Shown: positions 12,624-21,216, counted from the stretch's first letter. The stretch: 31,376 nt of DNA from Oscillospiraceae bacterium (GCA_016293265.1 JAEDEN010000018.1:1-31376), one strand, 5' to 3'. The notes: generated by a model from the letters alone, not told the origin. Numbers and translations are program-made.

Positions 12624-12863
12624 TTAGAGGACTTCCACTTTTTTCAGCAGAGCTCTGACCGTGTCGGTGGGTTGGGCGCCGGACTTGATCCAGGCCTGGG
12701 CGCGCTCGGCGTCGATCTTCACCTCAGCGGGAGAGACGCAGGGATTGTAAGTGCCGATCTCCTCGATGAAACGGCCGTCACGGGGGAAACGGGAGTCGGC
12801 GACAACAACGCGATAGAAAGGAGCCTTCTTGGCGCCCATGCGGCGCAGTCTGATCTTAACCAT
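12624..12863 (-). CDS. rpsP: 30S ribosomal protein S16
   Basis: A 79-residue S16, with MVKIRLRRMGAKKAPFYRVVVADSR at the N-terminus and RFIEEIGTYNP following, the usual family signature. The start at 12863 has GGAGG nine bases upstream; the eight-codon in-frame extension to 12887 is not family-like. It is in the conserved order ffh-rpsP-khpA. Confidence 0.97.
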   Translation of the reverse strand: MVKIRLRRMGAKKAPFYRVVVADSRFPRDGRFIEEIGTYNPCVSPAEVKIDAERAQAWIKSGAQPTDTVRALLKKVEVL

Positions 12864-12936
12864 GATTTTGTACCTCCAAAAATTCAAAAAAGTTTTGTTG
12901 ATCTATTTATAAATGCCTTGCACTTATATCTGACGT

Positions 12937-14280
12937 TCACTTCCGCCTCTTACGGCCAAAGCCGTGCATCCGCCCGGGCATTCCCCGGCCCTTGGTCACC
13001 TGCCGGGTCAACTGCTGCATCATATCGAACTGCTTCAAAAGGCGGTTCACATCCGAAACCTGGAGCCCGCAGCCGGCGGCGATGCGCTTTTTGCGGCTGG
13101 CATTGAGGATCTGGGGATTTTCCCGCTCCTGAGGCGTCATGGAGAGGATGATGGCCTCGGTGTGGGAGAGGGCTTTTTCGTCGATGGTGGCCCCCTGGAG
13201 CTGGCGGCCCAGGTTGCCGGGCATCATACCGGCGATCTGGCTGAGGTCACCCATGCCCCGGAGCTGCTGAATCTGCTCGTAATAATCCTGAAGGGTGAGG
13301 CGGTTTTTCCGAAGCTTCTCCTCCAGCTTGGCCGCCTGCTTTTCATCGTAGGTGGCCTGGGCCTTCTCAATGAAGGAGAGCATATCGCCCATGCCCAAGA
13401 TCCGGGATGCCATGCGGTCGGGATGGAAGGGCTCGATCATGTCCAGCTTCTCGCCCATACCCACGAACTTGATGGGCTTTCCGGTGGAGGCGCGGATGGA
13501 AAGTGCCGCGCCGCCGCGGGCGTCGCCGTCCAGCTTGGTGAGGATCACGCCGTCAATGCCCAGGGCCTCGTCAAAGGCGGAGGCGGCATTCACCGCGTCC
13601 TGGCCAGTCATGGCATCCACCACCAGCAAGATCTCATTGGGACGGACGGTGGCCTTCATCCGCTTGAGCTCGTCCATGAGGGTCTCATCCACATGAAGCC
13701 GGCCGGCGGTATCCAAAAAGACCATGTCGTTGCCATAGTCCCGGGCGTGGCGGATGGCAGCCTCGGCGATCTTCACCGGGTCGCCCTGGCCCTGTTCGAA
13801 TACAGGCAGGTCCAGTTGGGATCCCACCACCTTCAATTGCTCGATGGCAGCGGGGCGGTACACGTCGCAGGCGGCCAGGAGGGGCCGCTTGGTGTACTGG
13901 CGGCGCATGAGGCCCGCCAGCTTTGCGGTGGTGGTGGTCTTACCGGCGCCCTGCAAGCCCACCATCATCACAACGGTAGGGCCGTTGTTGGCCATGGCAA
14001 GCTTGGAGCTGGTACCACCCATGAGCTTTGTCAGCTCATCGTTGACGATCTTGATGACCTGCTGGGCGGGAGTAAGGCTGTCCAGCACATCGGTGCCCAC
14101 GGAACGCTCCGTGACGGTGGCCACGAATTCCTTGACCACCTTGTAGCTGACATCAGCCTCCAGCAGGGCCAGGCGCACCTCTCGCATGGCCTCCTTTACG
14201 TCGGCTTCCGTCAGGCGGCCCTTGCCCCGCAGGCGCTTGAACGTTGCATTCAGTTTTTCGCTCAGTCCTTCAAATGCCAT
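12937..14280 (-). CDS. ffh: Signal recognition particle protein Ffh (SRP54)
   Basis: GTPase subunit of the signal recognition particle, binding 4.5S RNA and signal sequences and delivering ribosomes to FtsY. It has 447 residues: N domain (1-~95, FEGLSEKLNATFKRLRGKG), G domain with P-loop GLQGAGKTTTTAKLA, DVYRPAAIEQL, DTAGRLHVD and TKLDGDARGGAA, then a methionine-rich M domain (DMLSFIEKAQ, GMGDLSQIAGMMPGN, RIAAGCGLQVSDVNRLLKQF) ending in a basic KRRK tail. The start follows the ylxM stop directly, so it is co-translated with that gene. Confidence 0.98.
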   Translation of the reverse strand: MAFEGLSEKLNATFKRLRGKGRLTEADVKEAMREVRLALLEADVSYKVVKEFVATVTERSVGTDVLDSLTPAQQVIKIVNDELTKLMGGTSSKLAMANNGPTVVMMVGLQGAGKTTTTAKLAGLMRRQYTKRPLLAACDVYRPAAIEQLKVVGSQLDLPVFEQGQGDPVKIAEAAIRHARDYGNDMVFLDTAGRLHVDETLMDELKRMKATVRPNEILLVVDAMTGQDAVNAASAFDEALGIDGVILTKLDGDARGGAALSIRASTGKPIKFVGMGEKLDMIEPFHPDRMASRILGMGDMLSFIEKAQATYDEKQAAKLEEKLRKNRLTLQDYYEQIQQLRGMGDLSQIAGMMPGNLGRQLQGATIDEKALSHTEAIILSMTPQERENPQILNASRKKRIAAGCGLQVSDVNRLLKQFDMMQQLTRQVTKGRGMPGRMHGFGRKRRK

Positions 14281-14283
14281 AAC

Positions 14284-14649
14284 TCAATCCTTCAGAGCGG
14301 CCACTTCCGTTTGGATCAGATCCACCAGCTCCGTGAGCCGGGGATCCTCATAGCGGCGGTAATTAATGGTTTTTGCCTCAGCGGCGGCCGCCTCAATGGC
14401 GTCCAGGTGGGGACGCTGTGATTCGAAGCGGCGGATAATGCCGGTCTTGTCCTCGATCTCCTGCATGGCGGCTTCCGCCCGGACGATTACGTCCCGGACA
14501 CCCTGGCGGGAGATACCGGCGTTTTCCGCAATCTCGGCAAGGGAAAGGTCCTCATTATAGTAAAGGTCAAAGAACTCCTTCTGCCGGTCCGTCAGGAGCT
14601 CCCCGTAAAAATCGAAGAGCATCGTCATCCGATAAGTCTGATTTTTCAA
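14284..14649 (-). CDS. ylxM: YlxM family DNA-binding protein, SRP-associated
   Basis: A 121-residue helix-turn-helix protein of the YlxM/p13 family, which sits with ffh in Firmicutes and is reported to modulate the SRP. MTMLFDFYGELLTDRQKEFFDLYYNEDLSLAEIAENAGISRQGVRDVIVRAEA is the sigma-region-4-like HTH. The chosen start is TTG at 14649 with GGGAGGGG seven bases upstream; an in-frame ATG seven codons later is an alternative. The short leader can form a TGTAAAG/CTTTACA stem just before the ribosome site. Confidence 0.93.
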   Translation of the reverse strand: MKNQTYRMTMLFDFYGELLTDRQKEFFDLYYNEDLSLAEIAENAGISRQGVRDVIVRAEAAMQEIEDKTGIIRRFESQRPHLDAIEAAAAEAKTINYRRYEDPRLTELVDLIQTEVAALKD

Positions 14650-14695
14650 GAGATCGCCCCTCCCTGTAAAGTTCTACTCCTTTACAACAAGAAAT

Positions 14696-14724
14696 AGTGT
14701 ACAGGATTTCCTCAGAAAAGTCAA
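14696..14724 (-). promoter_or_regulatory. Promoter of ylxM-ffh-rpsP-khpA
   Basis: Minus strand TTGACT (14719-14724), 17-base spacer, TACACT (14696-14701). Confidence 0.85.
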
Positions 14725-14831
14725 GGGAAAAAGCGAACTTTTTTTGAAAGAAATCCCGGTATTTTTCTATTGGGCAAAACGACGAAAAAAAGAGGCAATT
14801 AAGGATTTCTCGCCAAAAATCCACAACGCTC

Positions 14832-14860
14832 TTGCGCAAAAGATGCAAATATATTATACT
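14832..14860 (+). promoter_or_regulatory. Promoter upstream of the M19 dipeptidase gene
   Basis: TTGCGC (14832-14837), 17-base spacer, TATACT (14855-14860). It leaves an untranslated leader of about 185 nt (14867-15051) with no ORF or riboswitch that I recognise. Confidence 0.7.
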
Positions 14861-15051
14861 TTACGTGCGTAATATGTCTCTGCCGTCTTTTGGGGACAGT
14901 GGACATCCGTTGTGGAAAATTTTCTCCCCCCTGTTTTCCGTCCCGGCACCCCCGTTCCGGCGGCAGCACTTCCAGGACTTAACTTTTCCGGCCTGTTGCA
15001 AAAAACACGCTGGATATTTAAGGATATTTTATGTTTATGGAGGATTGAAGA

Positions 15052-15996
15052 ATGGTTTTTGATGCACATGCTGATATTTTCTGGGACGTTGCCCGCCGCC
15101 GCAACGAGGGCGAGGATCACGTTCTGGAAAAGTATCACAAAGAGCGCCTGACCAAAGGCCAGGTGGAGGGCGTGGGCTTCTCCATCTGGGCCAACCCCGA
15201 GAAAGAGGGCGACACCTATGCCGGCCTCACCGAGAACATGATTCTGCAGGCCAAGGCCGACATCGCCCAGTCCACCGACTGGCTGGCCATGGTCCGCACC
15301 CCCGAGGAAGCCCTGAAGGCCAAGGCCGAGGGCAAAATCTACGGCTTCGTCACGGTGGAAGGCATGGCCGCCGTGGGCAAGGACCTGAGCAAGATTGATA
15401 CTTACTATGCCGACTTCGGCGCCCGCATGGGTATGCTGACCTGGAACGAGAAGAACGACCTGGCCACCGGCTGCAAGGGCGGCCCCGCTGACGAGGGCCT
15501 GACCGACCTGGGCAAGGAGGCCATCCGCATCATGGAAGACCGCAAGATCCTGGTGGACGTCTCCCACCTGAACGACGGCGGCTTCTGGGACATCATCAAG
15601 ATGGCCACCAAGCCTGTCATCGCCACCCACTCCAACTGCCGCTGCATGTGTGACCATGTCCGCAACCTGACCGACGACATGATGCGCGCCATTAAGGAGA
15701 CCGGCGGCGTTGTGGGCCTGAACTGCTACCACAACTTCATCTCCGCCGACCCCGCCAAGCAGAACGCCGCTTACCTGGCCCAGCACGCCGCCCACATGGC
15801 CGAGGTCATGGGCGTGGAGCACGTCATCTGCGGCTTCGACTTCTGCGAATTCCTGGGCCGCGATCCCCACCTGCTGGAAGGCCTGGAGGACGCTTCCCAC
15901 CTGCCCTCCTTCATGGACGAGCTGCGTAAGGTCGGCTTCTCCGAGAAGGAAGTCAACATGATCGGCCACGAGAACATGCTGCGCGTTCTCGGCTAA
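15052..15996 (+). CDS. Membrane dipeptidase, peptidase family M19
   Basis: Zinc dipeptidase of the renal dipeptidase type, hydrolysing dipeptides including D-residue ones. It has 314 residues. Metal ligands are visible: HAD (His6, Asp8), the bridging Glu103 in TVEG, His172 in DVSHLND and His193 in ATHSN, followed by RNLTDDMMRAI and GFDFCE. No signal peptide is visible, so it is probably cytoplasmic despite the family name. GGAGG lies eight bases before the ATG. The codon use is unusually strongly biased to C-ending codons compared with its neighbours, suggesting high expression. Transcribed alone from 14832; a perfect inverted repeat follows at 16021. Confidence 0.94.
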   Translation: MVFDAHADIFWDVARRRNEGEDHVLEKYHKERLTKGQVEGVGFSIWANPEKEGDTYAGLTENMILQAKADIAQSTDWLAMVRTPEEALKAKAEGKIYGFVTVEGMAAVGKDLSKIDTYYADFGARMGMLTWNEKNDLATGCKGGPADEGLTDLGKEAIRIMEDRKILVDVSHLNDGGFWDIIKMATKPVIATHSNCRCMCDHVRNLTDDMMRAIKETGGVVGLNCYHNFISADPAKQNAAYLAQHAAHMAEVMGVEHVICGFDFCEFLGRDPHLLEGLEDASHLPSFMDELRKVGFSEKEVNMIGHENMLRVLG

Positions 15997-16020
15997 GGAA
16001 CAATTTTCATATTATTTTAA

Positions 16021-16061
16021 GCCATGAGAGATATACTACTTTTTAGTATATCTCTCATGGC
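16021..16061. repeat. Perfect 18-bp inverted repeat after the dipeptidase gene
   Basis: Arms 16021-16038 and 16044-16061, loop CTTTT. The stem is long and AT-rich, with no U run after it on either strand, so it is not a classical terminator. TATACT/AGTATA boxes lie within the arms. It could stall transcription, stabilise the dipeptidase mRNA or be an operator for yfmF. Confidence 0.8.
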
Positions 16062-16084
16062 ATTCCACCAAAGGAGCTGAGATC

Positions 16085-17353
16085 TTGGAAGTCATCAGGA
16101 AGGAACTTGCCGATGGCGTGCACCTGACGTACCTGCCGGCACGGAAATTCAAAACCAGCCTGCTTTCCGCCCAATTCGTGACACCTCTAGATGAGGCCAC
16201 CGCCTCCGGTCTTGCGCTGCTGCCCGCCGTGCTGCGCCGGGGCACCGTGACGTGTCCAGACATGGGCAGCCTTGCATCGAAGCTGGACAGGCTCTATGGG
16301 GCCAGCATCGACTACACGGTGCGCAAAAAGGGAGAAAACCAGTGCATCGGCTTTGTGGCAAGCCTGATTGACGACAGCTTCGCCCCCGGCGGCGAAAAGC
16401 TGCTGGAGCCGGTGGCGGCGTTGCTGGGCGAGCTGATCTGCGACCCCGCAACGGAACGCGGCCGGTTCGTTCCCGCCTATTTTGAAAGTGAAAAGTCCAA
16501 TCTGCTGGACGCCATCCGCAGCCTCATCAATGACAAACGGGACTACGCGGACCGGCGGCTGATGCAGGAGCTATGCGCCGGGGAGCCCTACGGCATCTCC
16601 CGCCTGGGAAGCGAGGCCGCCGCGGAAAAGCTACAGCCCAAAAAACTGTACGCCCAATACCGGGAGCTGATTTCCACCGCCCGCCTGGAGCTGTTTTACA
16701 GCGGCAGCGCCGACATCCGGCGCGTGGAAAGCGCCCTGCAGGCCGCCTTCGCCGCCCTCCCCCGCAAGGCGATCCGGGAGAGCCGGGGCGTCACGCCCCA
16801 TGTTCCCCGGGAGGAAGCAAAGGTGGTCGTGGACACCATGGACGTGACCCAGGGAAAGCTGGGCATGGGCTTTTCCTGCGGCAGCGACGACACCACCGCC
16901 CTGCTGATGGGCAACACCCTCTTTGGCGGCAGCAGCAACTCCAAGCTCTTTTTGAATGTGCGGGAGAAGCTCTCCCTTTGCTATTACGCGTCCTCCCTCT
17001 ATCACCGCCAAAAGGGTCTGATCACCGTCTCTTCCGGCATTGAATTTGAAAATTACCAGCGCGCCTATGACGAGATCATGGCCCAGCTTTCCGCCGTGCA
17101 GAAAGGGGAGTTGGAGGACTGGGAGCTTCAGGGCGCCCGCTCCACCCTTCTCAACGCCTACGCCTCCATGGGCGATTCCCAGGGAAAGCTGGAAAACTTC
17201 TATCTGGGCCAGGCGGCCACCGGCCAGGAGGAAACGCCGGAGGAGCTTGCCCGCCAGGTGCAGGCACTGACGCCCGGGCGCATCTTTGACGCCATGAAGA
17301 CCGTCCGGCTGGACACGGTCTATTTCCTTCGCGGAAAGGAGGCGGCGGAATGA
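16085..17353 (+). CDS. yfmF: YfmF-type inactive M16 peptidase homologue
   Basis: A 422-residue insulinase-fold protein of the group found as a pair with YfmH. It has the two-domain M16 architecture (ATASGLALLPAVLRRGT, RLYGASIDYTVRKKGE, NTLFGGSSNSKLFLNVREKLSLCYYASS) but no HxxEH zinc motif where an active partner would have it, so it is the non-catalytic half. The start is TTG at 16085, with AAGGAG eight bases upstream. It overlaps yfmH by four bases (ATGA), consistent with an obligate pair. The substrate is unknown; related pairs process peptides such as albF/sagG-type products. Confidence 0.9.
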   Translation: MEVIRKELADGVHLTYLPARKFKTSLLSAQFVTPLDEATASGLALLPAVLRRGTVTCPDMGSLASKLDRLYGASIDYTVRKKGENQCIGFVASLIDDSFAPGGEKLLEPVAALLGELICDPATERGRFVPAYFESEKSNLLDAIRSLINDKRDYADRRLMQELCAGEPYGISRLGSEAAAEKLQPKKLYAQYRELISTARLELFYSGSADIRRVESALQAAFAALPRKAIRESRGVTPHVPREEAKVVVDTMDVTQGKLGMGFSCGSDDTTALLMGNTLFGGSSNSKLFLNVREKLSLCYYASSLYHRQKGLITVSSGIEFENYQRAYDEIMAQLSAVQKGELEDWELQGARSTLLNAYASMGDSQGKLENFYLGQAATGQEETPEELARQVQALTPGRIFDAMKTVRLDTVYFLRGKEAAE

Positions 17354-18618
17354 AGCAATTGTTTTATAACCGCATTGGTGAATCCGTCTACCGGGAGACC
17401 CTCCCCAACGGCCTGGAGGTCTTGGTGGTTCCAAAGAGCGGCTACGTGAAAAAGTACGCCTTCTTCGCCACCCGCTACGGCGGCATGGACACCCGCTTCT
17501 GCCTGGACGGCAAGTGGCTGGACACCCCCGCCGGCATCGCCCACTACCTGGAACACAAGATGTTCGACACCAAGGAGGGCAACGCCCTCCAGGAGCTGGC
17601 CAAAAATGGCGCGGAGCCAAACGCTTTCACCGCCAATGCCATGACCGGCTATTATTTCGACTCCACCGACCACTTTGAGGAGAACCTAAAGATCCTGCTC
17701 TCCTTTGTCTCCATCCCCTATTTCACCGAGGAGAGCGTTGCTAAGGAGCAGGGTATCATCGCCCAGGAGATCCGCATGATCGAGGACAATCCCGACTGGC
17801 AGATCTACACCCGTATGATGCAGTGCCTCTACTCCCAAAGCCCCGTCCGCACCTCCATCGCCGGCACGGTGGAAAGTATCTCCCACATCACGGCGGACAC
17901 CCTTTACCAGTGCCACAAGGCCTTCTATACCCCCGCCAACATGGTTCTCACCGTGGTGGGCGACGTGGACCCCGTCCATGTGGCCGAGATCGCCCGGCGC
18001 ATCCTGCCCCGTGAGAGCGGAAGCATCATTCCCCGGGACTACGGCAGTGAACCCATGGAGGTGGCCCGGAAGGAATCCGGCATCACCATGGAGGTCTCCA
18101 GCCCCCAGTTCCTCACCGGCTTCAAGTGCCGCCCGGCGGAGGATGGCGAGGACTTCATGCGTACCTCCCTCATTGGCGACATGGCCTGCGATATCCTGCT
18201 GGGCGACTCCAGCCCTCTGTATCTCCGCCTCTACGACCAGGGTCTCATCAACACCAGCTTCGGCGGCGCCTTTGAGATGCTGCCCGGCGCCGCCTACCTC
18301 TACGCCGGGGGCGACAGCCGGGAAAGCCGCCACGTGGCGGAGGAGATCTGCCGCGAATCCGCCCGCCTTGTGCAGGAGGGCATCGACGAGGATTTCTACC
18401 AGCGGGTGCGCCGTGCCGCCTTCGGCACCAACCTGCGGGGCCTGAACTCCTTTGAAAATGTGGCGGTCGCCCTGACGGAAGGGTATTTCCACGGTTACGA
18501 CCCCTTCCGTTTCCCCCAGGTCTTTGACTCTATCACCAAGCAAGACATCTCTGATTTCCTGCGCGAGAACATCACGGCGGAGCGGTCTGTCTTCAGCGAA
18601 ATACTTCCCAGTGAATAA
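17350..18618 (+). CDS. yfmH: YfmH-type active M16 zinc peptidase
   Basis: The catalytic partner of the preceding protein; 422 residues. The zinc motif HYLEH (His65, Glu68, His69) sits in GIAHYLEHKMFDTKEGNALQ, followed by NAFTANAMTGYYFDST and the third ligand region EQGIIAQEIRMIEDNP. The C-terminal half has the pseudo-duplicated domain with GDVDPVHVAEIARR. Likely a clamshell peptidase acting with YfmF on short peptides. It overlaps yfmF by ATGA and is followed 33 bases later by lgt. Confidence 0.93.
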   Translation: MKQLFYNRIGESVYRETLPNGLEVLVVPKSGYVKKYAFFATRYGGMDTRFCLDGKWLDTPAGIAHYLEHKMFDTKEGNALQELAKNGAEPNAFTANAMTGYYFDSTDHFEENLKILLSFVSIPYFTEESVAKEQGIIAQEIRMIEDNPDWQIYTRMMQCLYSQSPVRTSIAGTVESISHITADTLYQCHKAFYTPANMVLTVVGDVDPVHVAEIARRILPRESGSIIPRDYGSEPMEVARKESGITMEVSSPQFLTGFKCRPAEDGEDFMRTSLIGDMACDILLGDSSPLYLRLYDQGLINTSFGGAFEMLPGAAYLYAGGDSRESRHVAEEICRESARLVQEGIDEDFYQRVRRAAFGTNLRGLNSFENVAVALTEGYFHGYDPFRFPQVFDSITKQDISDFLRENITAERSVFSEILPSE

Positions 18619-18645
18619 GGAAGTATTGAAATAGAAAGGAAGTAT
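18601..18645 (+). repeat. Short inverted and direct repeats between yfmH and lgt
   Basis: ATACTTCC (18601-18608) is complementary to GGAAGTAT at 18619-18626, and GGAAGTAT occurs again near 18638-18645. The second copy holds the lgt ribosome site region, so alternative pairing could affect lgt translation. This is a weak signal. Confidence 0.35.
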
Positions 18646-18651
18646 CCTACC

Positions 18652-19680
18652 TTGTCTGCATTAAAGAATATGCCCATCAGCTTTCCCGGCCTCTTTGGCG
18701 ACTGGGAGTTCAACCCCGATCCCATCGCCATCCACATCGGACATGGCGTTTACTGGTACGGGATCATTCTGGCCATCGCTATGCTGGCCGGACTGTTTCT
18801 GTGCATGAAGAAGGCCAAGCACTTTGGCCTGACGGAGGACCACGTGCTGGACATGACCCTCTGGGCGGTGCCTTGCTGCATCATCGGCTCCCGCATTTAC
18901 TACGTGCTGTTCAACCTTGACCTCTACCGCACCGAAACCGGCGGCCTTGACTGGGGCAGCATCGTCTCCATCTGGGACGGCGGAATTGCCATCTACGGCA
19001 CGGTGATCGCAGGCGTGATCGTGGCCGTGGTGTTCACCCGCATCAGAAAGCTCCCCCTGGCCGCCATGACGGACCTTGCTGTTTTGGGGCTGCTGCTGGG
19101 GCAGATCATCGGCCGCTGGGCCAATTTTATCAACCGGGAAGCCTTCGGTTCAGAGACCACGCTCCCCTGGCGGATGCGCCTGTGGGTCAGCGAGTATCAC
19201 GCCATTGAAGTCCATCCCACCTTCCTCTACGAAAGCTTGTGGAACCTGGTGGGCCTGCTGCTTTTGCTGGCGGTGGTGACCAAGGGCCGCCGCTTCGACG
19301 GCGAGAACACCGCCTTCTACTTCCTCTGGTACGGCATCGGCCGTTTCTGGATCGAGGGCCTGCGCACGGACAGCCTCTACCTCTTTGGCTGGACTCTCAT
19401 GGGCCAGCCCATCCGGGTCTCCCAGGCCCTGAGCCTGGTGCTGGCTCTGGGGGGCGCATTCATGCTGTTCTACCATATCCGCGTCAAAAAGTGCACGGCG
19501 GATGGCCTTTTCGTCAACCGGCTCGCCGCAGCGGCGGAATCCGCCGAAGCCACCGCCGCAGCAGAAACGGACGAGACGTCCCCGTCCGAAGTAGCCGGGG
19601 ATACCGCTGCAGAGCCTTCTGAAGAAGCAGCCGGAGAAGCAGACCGGCAGGAGGAGGGCCTCAATGGCAATCCGGATTGA
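18652..19680 (+). CDS. lgt: Prolipoprotein diacylglyceryl transferase
   Basis: Integral membrane enzyme moving diacylglycerol from phosphatidylglycerol to the lipobox cysteine of prolipoproteins. It has 342 residues with about seven membrane segments. The Lgt signature is GRWANFINREAFG, with HPTFLYESLWN, YWYGIILAIAMLAG and WYGIGRFWIEGLRTDSLYL. The last roughly 50 residues are a low-complexity Ala/Glu/Ser/Thr acidic tail absent from typical Lgt. The start is TTG at 18652 with AAAGGA about 11 bases upstream; an in-frame ATG follows at 18670. Its end overlaps folD by 17 bases. Confidence 0.96.
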   Translation: MSALKNMPISFPGLFGDWEFNPDPIAIHIGHGVYWYGIILAIAMLAGLFLCMKKAKHFGLTEDHVLDMTLWAVPCCIIGSRIYYVLFNLDLYRTETGGLDWGSIVSIWDGGIAIYGTVIAGVIVAVVFTRIRKLPLAAMTDLAVLGLLLGQIIGRWANFINREAFGSETTLPWRMRLWVSEYHAIEVHPTFLYESLWNLVGLLLLLAVVTKGRRFDGENTAFYFLWYGIGRFWIEGLRTDSLYLFGWTLMGQPIRVSQALSLVLALGGAFMLFYHIRVKKCTADGLFVNRLAAAAESAEATAAAETDETSPSEVAGDTAAEPSEEAAGEADRQEEGLNGNPD

Positions 19681-20503
19681 CGGAAAGGCCCTGGCCGCAA
19701 AGGTCAAGGCCCAGGTGCGGGAGGAGGCGGCTCTTCTTCCCCGCAAGATCGGCCTCGCAGTGATCCTGGTGGGGGAAAACCCCGCCTCCAAGGTATATGT
19801 GGCCGGCAAGGAAAAGGACTGCGCAGAGTGCGGCATCCAAAGCTTCCCTCATAAGCTCCCGGCCGAAACCACCCAGGAGGAACTGCTGGGCTTGATCGGC
19901 GTCCTCAATGCCGATCCCGCCGTGGACGGCATCCTGGTGCAGCTTCCACTTCCTGATGGCCTGGACGAGGGAGAGGTCATCAACGCCATCGCCCCCCACA
20001 AGGACGTGGACTGCTTCCACCCCGTAAACGTGGGCAAAATGTCCATTGGCCGACCCGCCTTCCTCCCCTGCACTCCCGCCGGGTGCATGGAGATGCTGAA
20101 GGAGTACGGCATCCATGTAAGCGGCAAGCGCTGCGTGGTTCTGGGCCGCAGCAATATCGTGGGAAAGCCCATGGCCATGCTCCTGACGGCGGCGGACGGC
20201 ACCGTTACCGTCTGCCATTCCCGGACAAAGGACTTGGCCGCCATTACCCGGGAGGCGGACATCCTGGTCAGCGCCATCGGCAAGACCGGAGCTGTCACCG
20301 CCGACATGGTGAAAGAGGGTGCCGTGGTCATCGACGTCGCCATGAACCGCGATGAGAACGGCAAGCTCTGCGGCGATGTGGACTTCGCCGCCGTGGAAGC
20401 CAAGGCCTCCTACATCACTCCCGTCCCCGGCGGCGTGGGCCCCATGACCCGGGCCATGCTGATGCGCAACCTTCTGACGGCCGCGAAGGCCCATCTGGCC
20501 TGA
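19664..20503 (+). CDS. folD: Bifunctional methylenetetrahydrofolate dehydrogenase/cyclohydrolase
   Basis: Interconverts 5,10-methylene- and 10-formyl-tetrahydrofolate with NADP. The 279 residues match the family. Signatures: YVAGKEKDCAECGI (the catalytic Lys sits in the YxxxK motif, here as Tyr-Val-Ala-Gly-Lys), DGILVQLPLP, KDVDCFHPVNVGK, the Rossmann stretch VVLGRSNIVGKPMAMLL, and PVPGGVGPMTRAML. Ribosome site GGAGGAGG lies within the lgt tail. Last gene of the yfmF-yfmH-lgt-folD run; ends in the terminator at 20534. Confidence 0.97.
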   Translation: MAIRIDGKALAAKVKAQVREEAALLPRKIGLAVILVGENPASKVYVAGKEKDCAECGIQSFPHKLPAETTQEELLGLIGVLNADPAVDGILVQLPLPDGLDEGEVINAIAPHKDVDCFHPVNVGKMSIGRPAFLPCTPAGCMEMLKEYGIHVSGKRCVVLGRSNIVGKPMAMLLTAADGTVTVCHSRTKDLAAITREADILVSAIGKTGAVTADMVKEGAVVIDVAMNRDENGKLCGDVDFAAVEAKASYITPVPGGVGPMTRAMLMRNLLTAAKAHLA

Positions 20504-20533
20504 GAAGGCAAGGGGCAGCCCGTGAAAAAAGTC

Positions 20534-20562
20534 ATCCCGCCGGCCCATTGGGCCGGCGGGAT
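20534..20562. terminator. Terminator shared by folD and the cysteine hydrolase gene
   Basis: A 13-bp stem (20534-20546 with 20550-20562), loop ATT. The U run is strong on the minus strand (A run 20525-20530) and weak on the plus strand (ATTGTTTC). Confidence 0.85.
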
Positions 20563-20596
20563 TGTTTCAGGCTTTAGGCGGGAAGCCCCCGCTTCC

Positions 20597-21127
20597 TCAC
20601 TCCCCGTTTTCCACGGTGATCTGGCACATCTTCATGGCAGCCAGGGCGGTCTTGTGGCTCTCCGGCGTAACACCGGCGCAGCAGGAGGCATCCACGGCCA
20701 CCTCCGCCTCCGGAAGGAAGCCCTTGATGAGCAGGGCATTGGAGATGACGCAGATATCCGTGCAAAGGCCGATCAGCGTGACCTTCCCGATGGGCGTTTC
20801 GGCATCAATGTCCTTCAGCCGCTGCCCCAGAAGGGCGCTGGCAAAGGTGGGCTTGTCGATGGGGGCATCTGCCAGGTCCCGCAGCGCAGGGACGATCTCC
20901 CACCCCTCCGTGCCCCGGATGCAGTGGGGCACCGGGAGCTTACGGCCCTCCTGGGTATCCAGATAGTCCTCCTCATGGGTATCCCGGGTAAAGAGGACCT
21001 TCTCCCCCCGGCCCGGGGCCTCTTCCACGCGGGCGGTTACCTTGGGGACAATGGCCACAGCCTCCGCCGTGCCCAGCGCGCCATCCACAAAGTCCGTCTG
21101 CATATCCACAACGATCAAAATATCCAT
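20597..21127 (-). CDS. Nicotinamidase-like cysteine hydrolase (isochorismatase superfamily)
   Basis: A 176-residue isochorismatase-fold protein. The triad reads Asp8 (VVDMQTDF), Lys92 (DKPTFAS) and Cys126 (GLCTDICV). Metal-site residues fitting nicotinamidases are Asp49 and His51 (TRDTHEED) and His68 in PVPHCIRGTEG, close to the PncA WPxHC-x-GTxGA pattern. Nicotinamide deamidation in NAD salvage is the best guess, but other ring amidases share this layout. GGAGGGG precedes the ATG at 21127. Monocistronic, with its own promoter and a shared terminator. Confidence 0.9.
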   Translation of the reverse strand: MDILIVVDMQTDFVDGALGTAEAVAIVPKVTARVEEAPGRGEKVLFTRDTHEEDYLDTQEGRKLPVPHCIRGTEGWEIVPALRDLADAPIDKPTFASALLGQRLKDIDAETPIGKVTLIGLCTDICVISNALLIKGFLPEAEVAVDASCCAGVTPESHKTALAAMKMCQITVENGE

Positions 21128-21153
21128 ACCGTACCCCTCCTGCCGTTTTCCTT

Positions 21154-21182
21154 ATGATATCCCTTCTCCAGGCGGGATGCAA
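21154..21182 (-). promoter_or_regulatory. Promoter of the nicotinamidase-like gene
   Basis: Minus strand TTGCAT (21177-21182), 17-base spacer, TATCAT (21154-21159). Confidence 0.7.
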
Positions 21183-21186
21183 GCGG

Positions 21187-21216
21187 AAAAAAAGCAGCCT
21201 TCCGGCTGCTTTTTTT
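21187..21216. terminator. Terminator of the HTH-desulfoferrodoxin gene
   Basis: AGCAGCC/GGCTGCT stem with a TTCC loop, seven A before and seven T after (21187-21193 and 21210-21216). The stop codon of the regulator lies in the T run. It insulates the promoter of the next minus-strand gene. Confidence 0.88.

Noticed and set aside
12964..14421. 485-residue plus-strand ORF opposite ffh
   Set aside because: Antisense shadow of ffh, low-complexity His/Gly/Leu composition.
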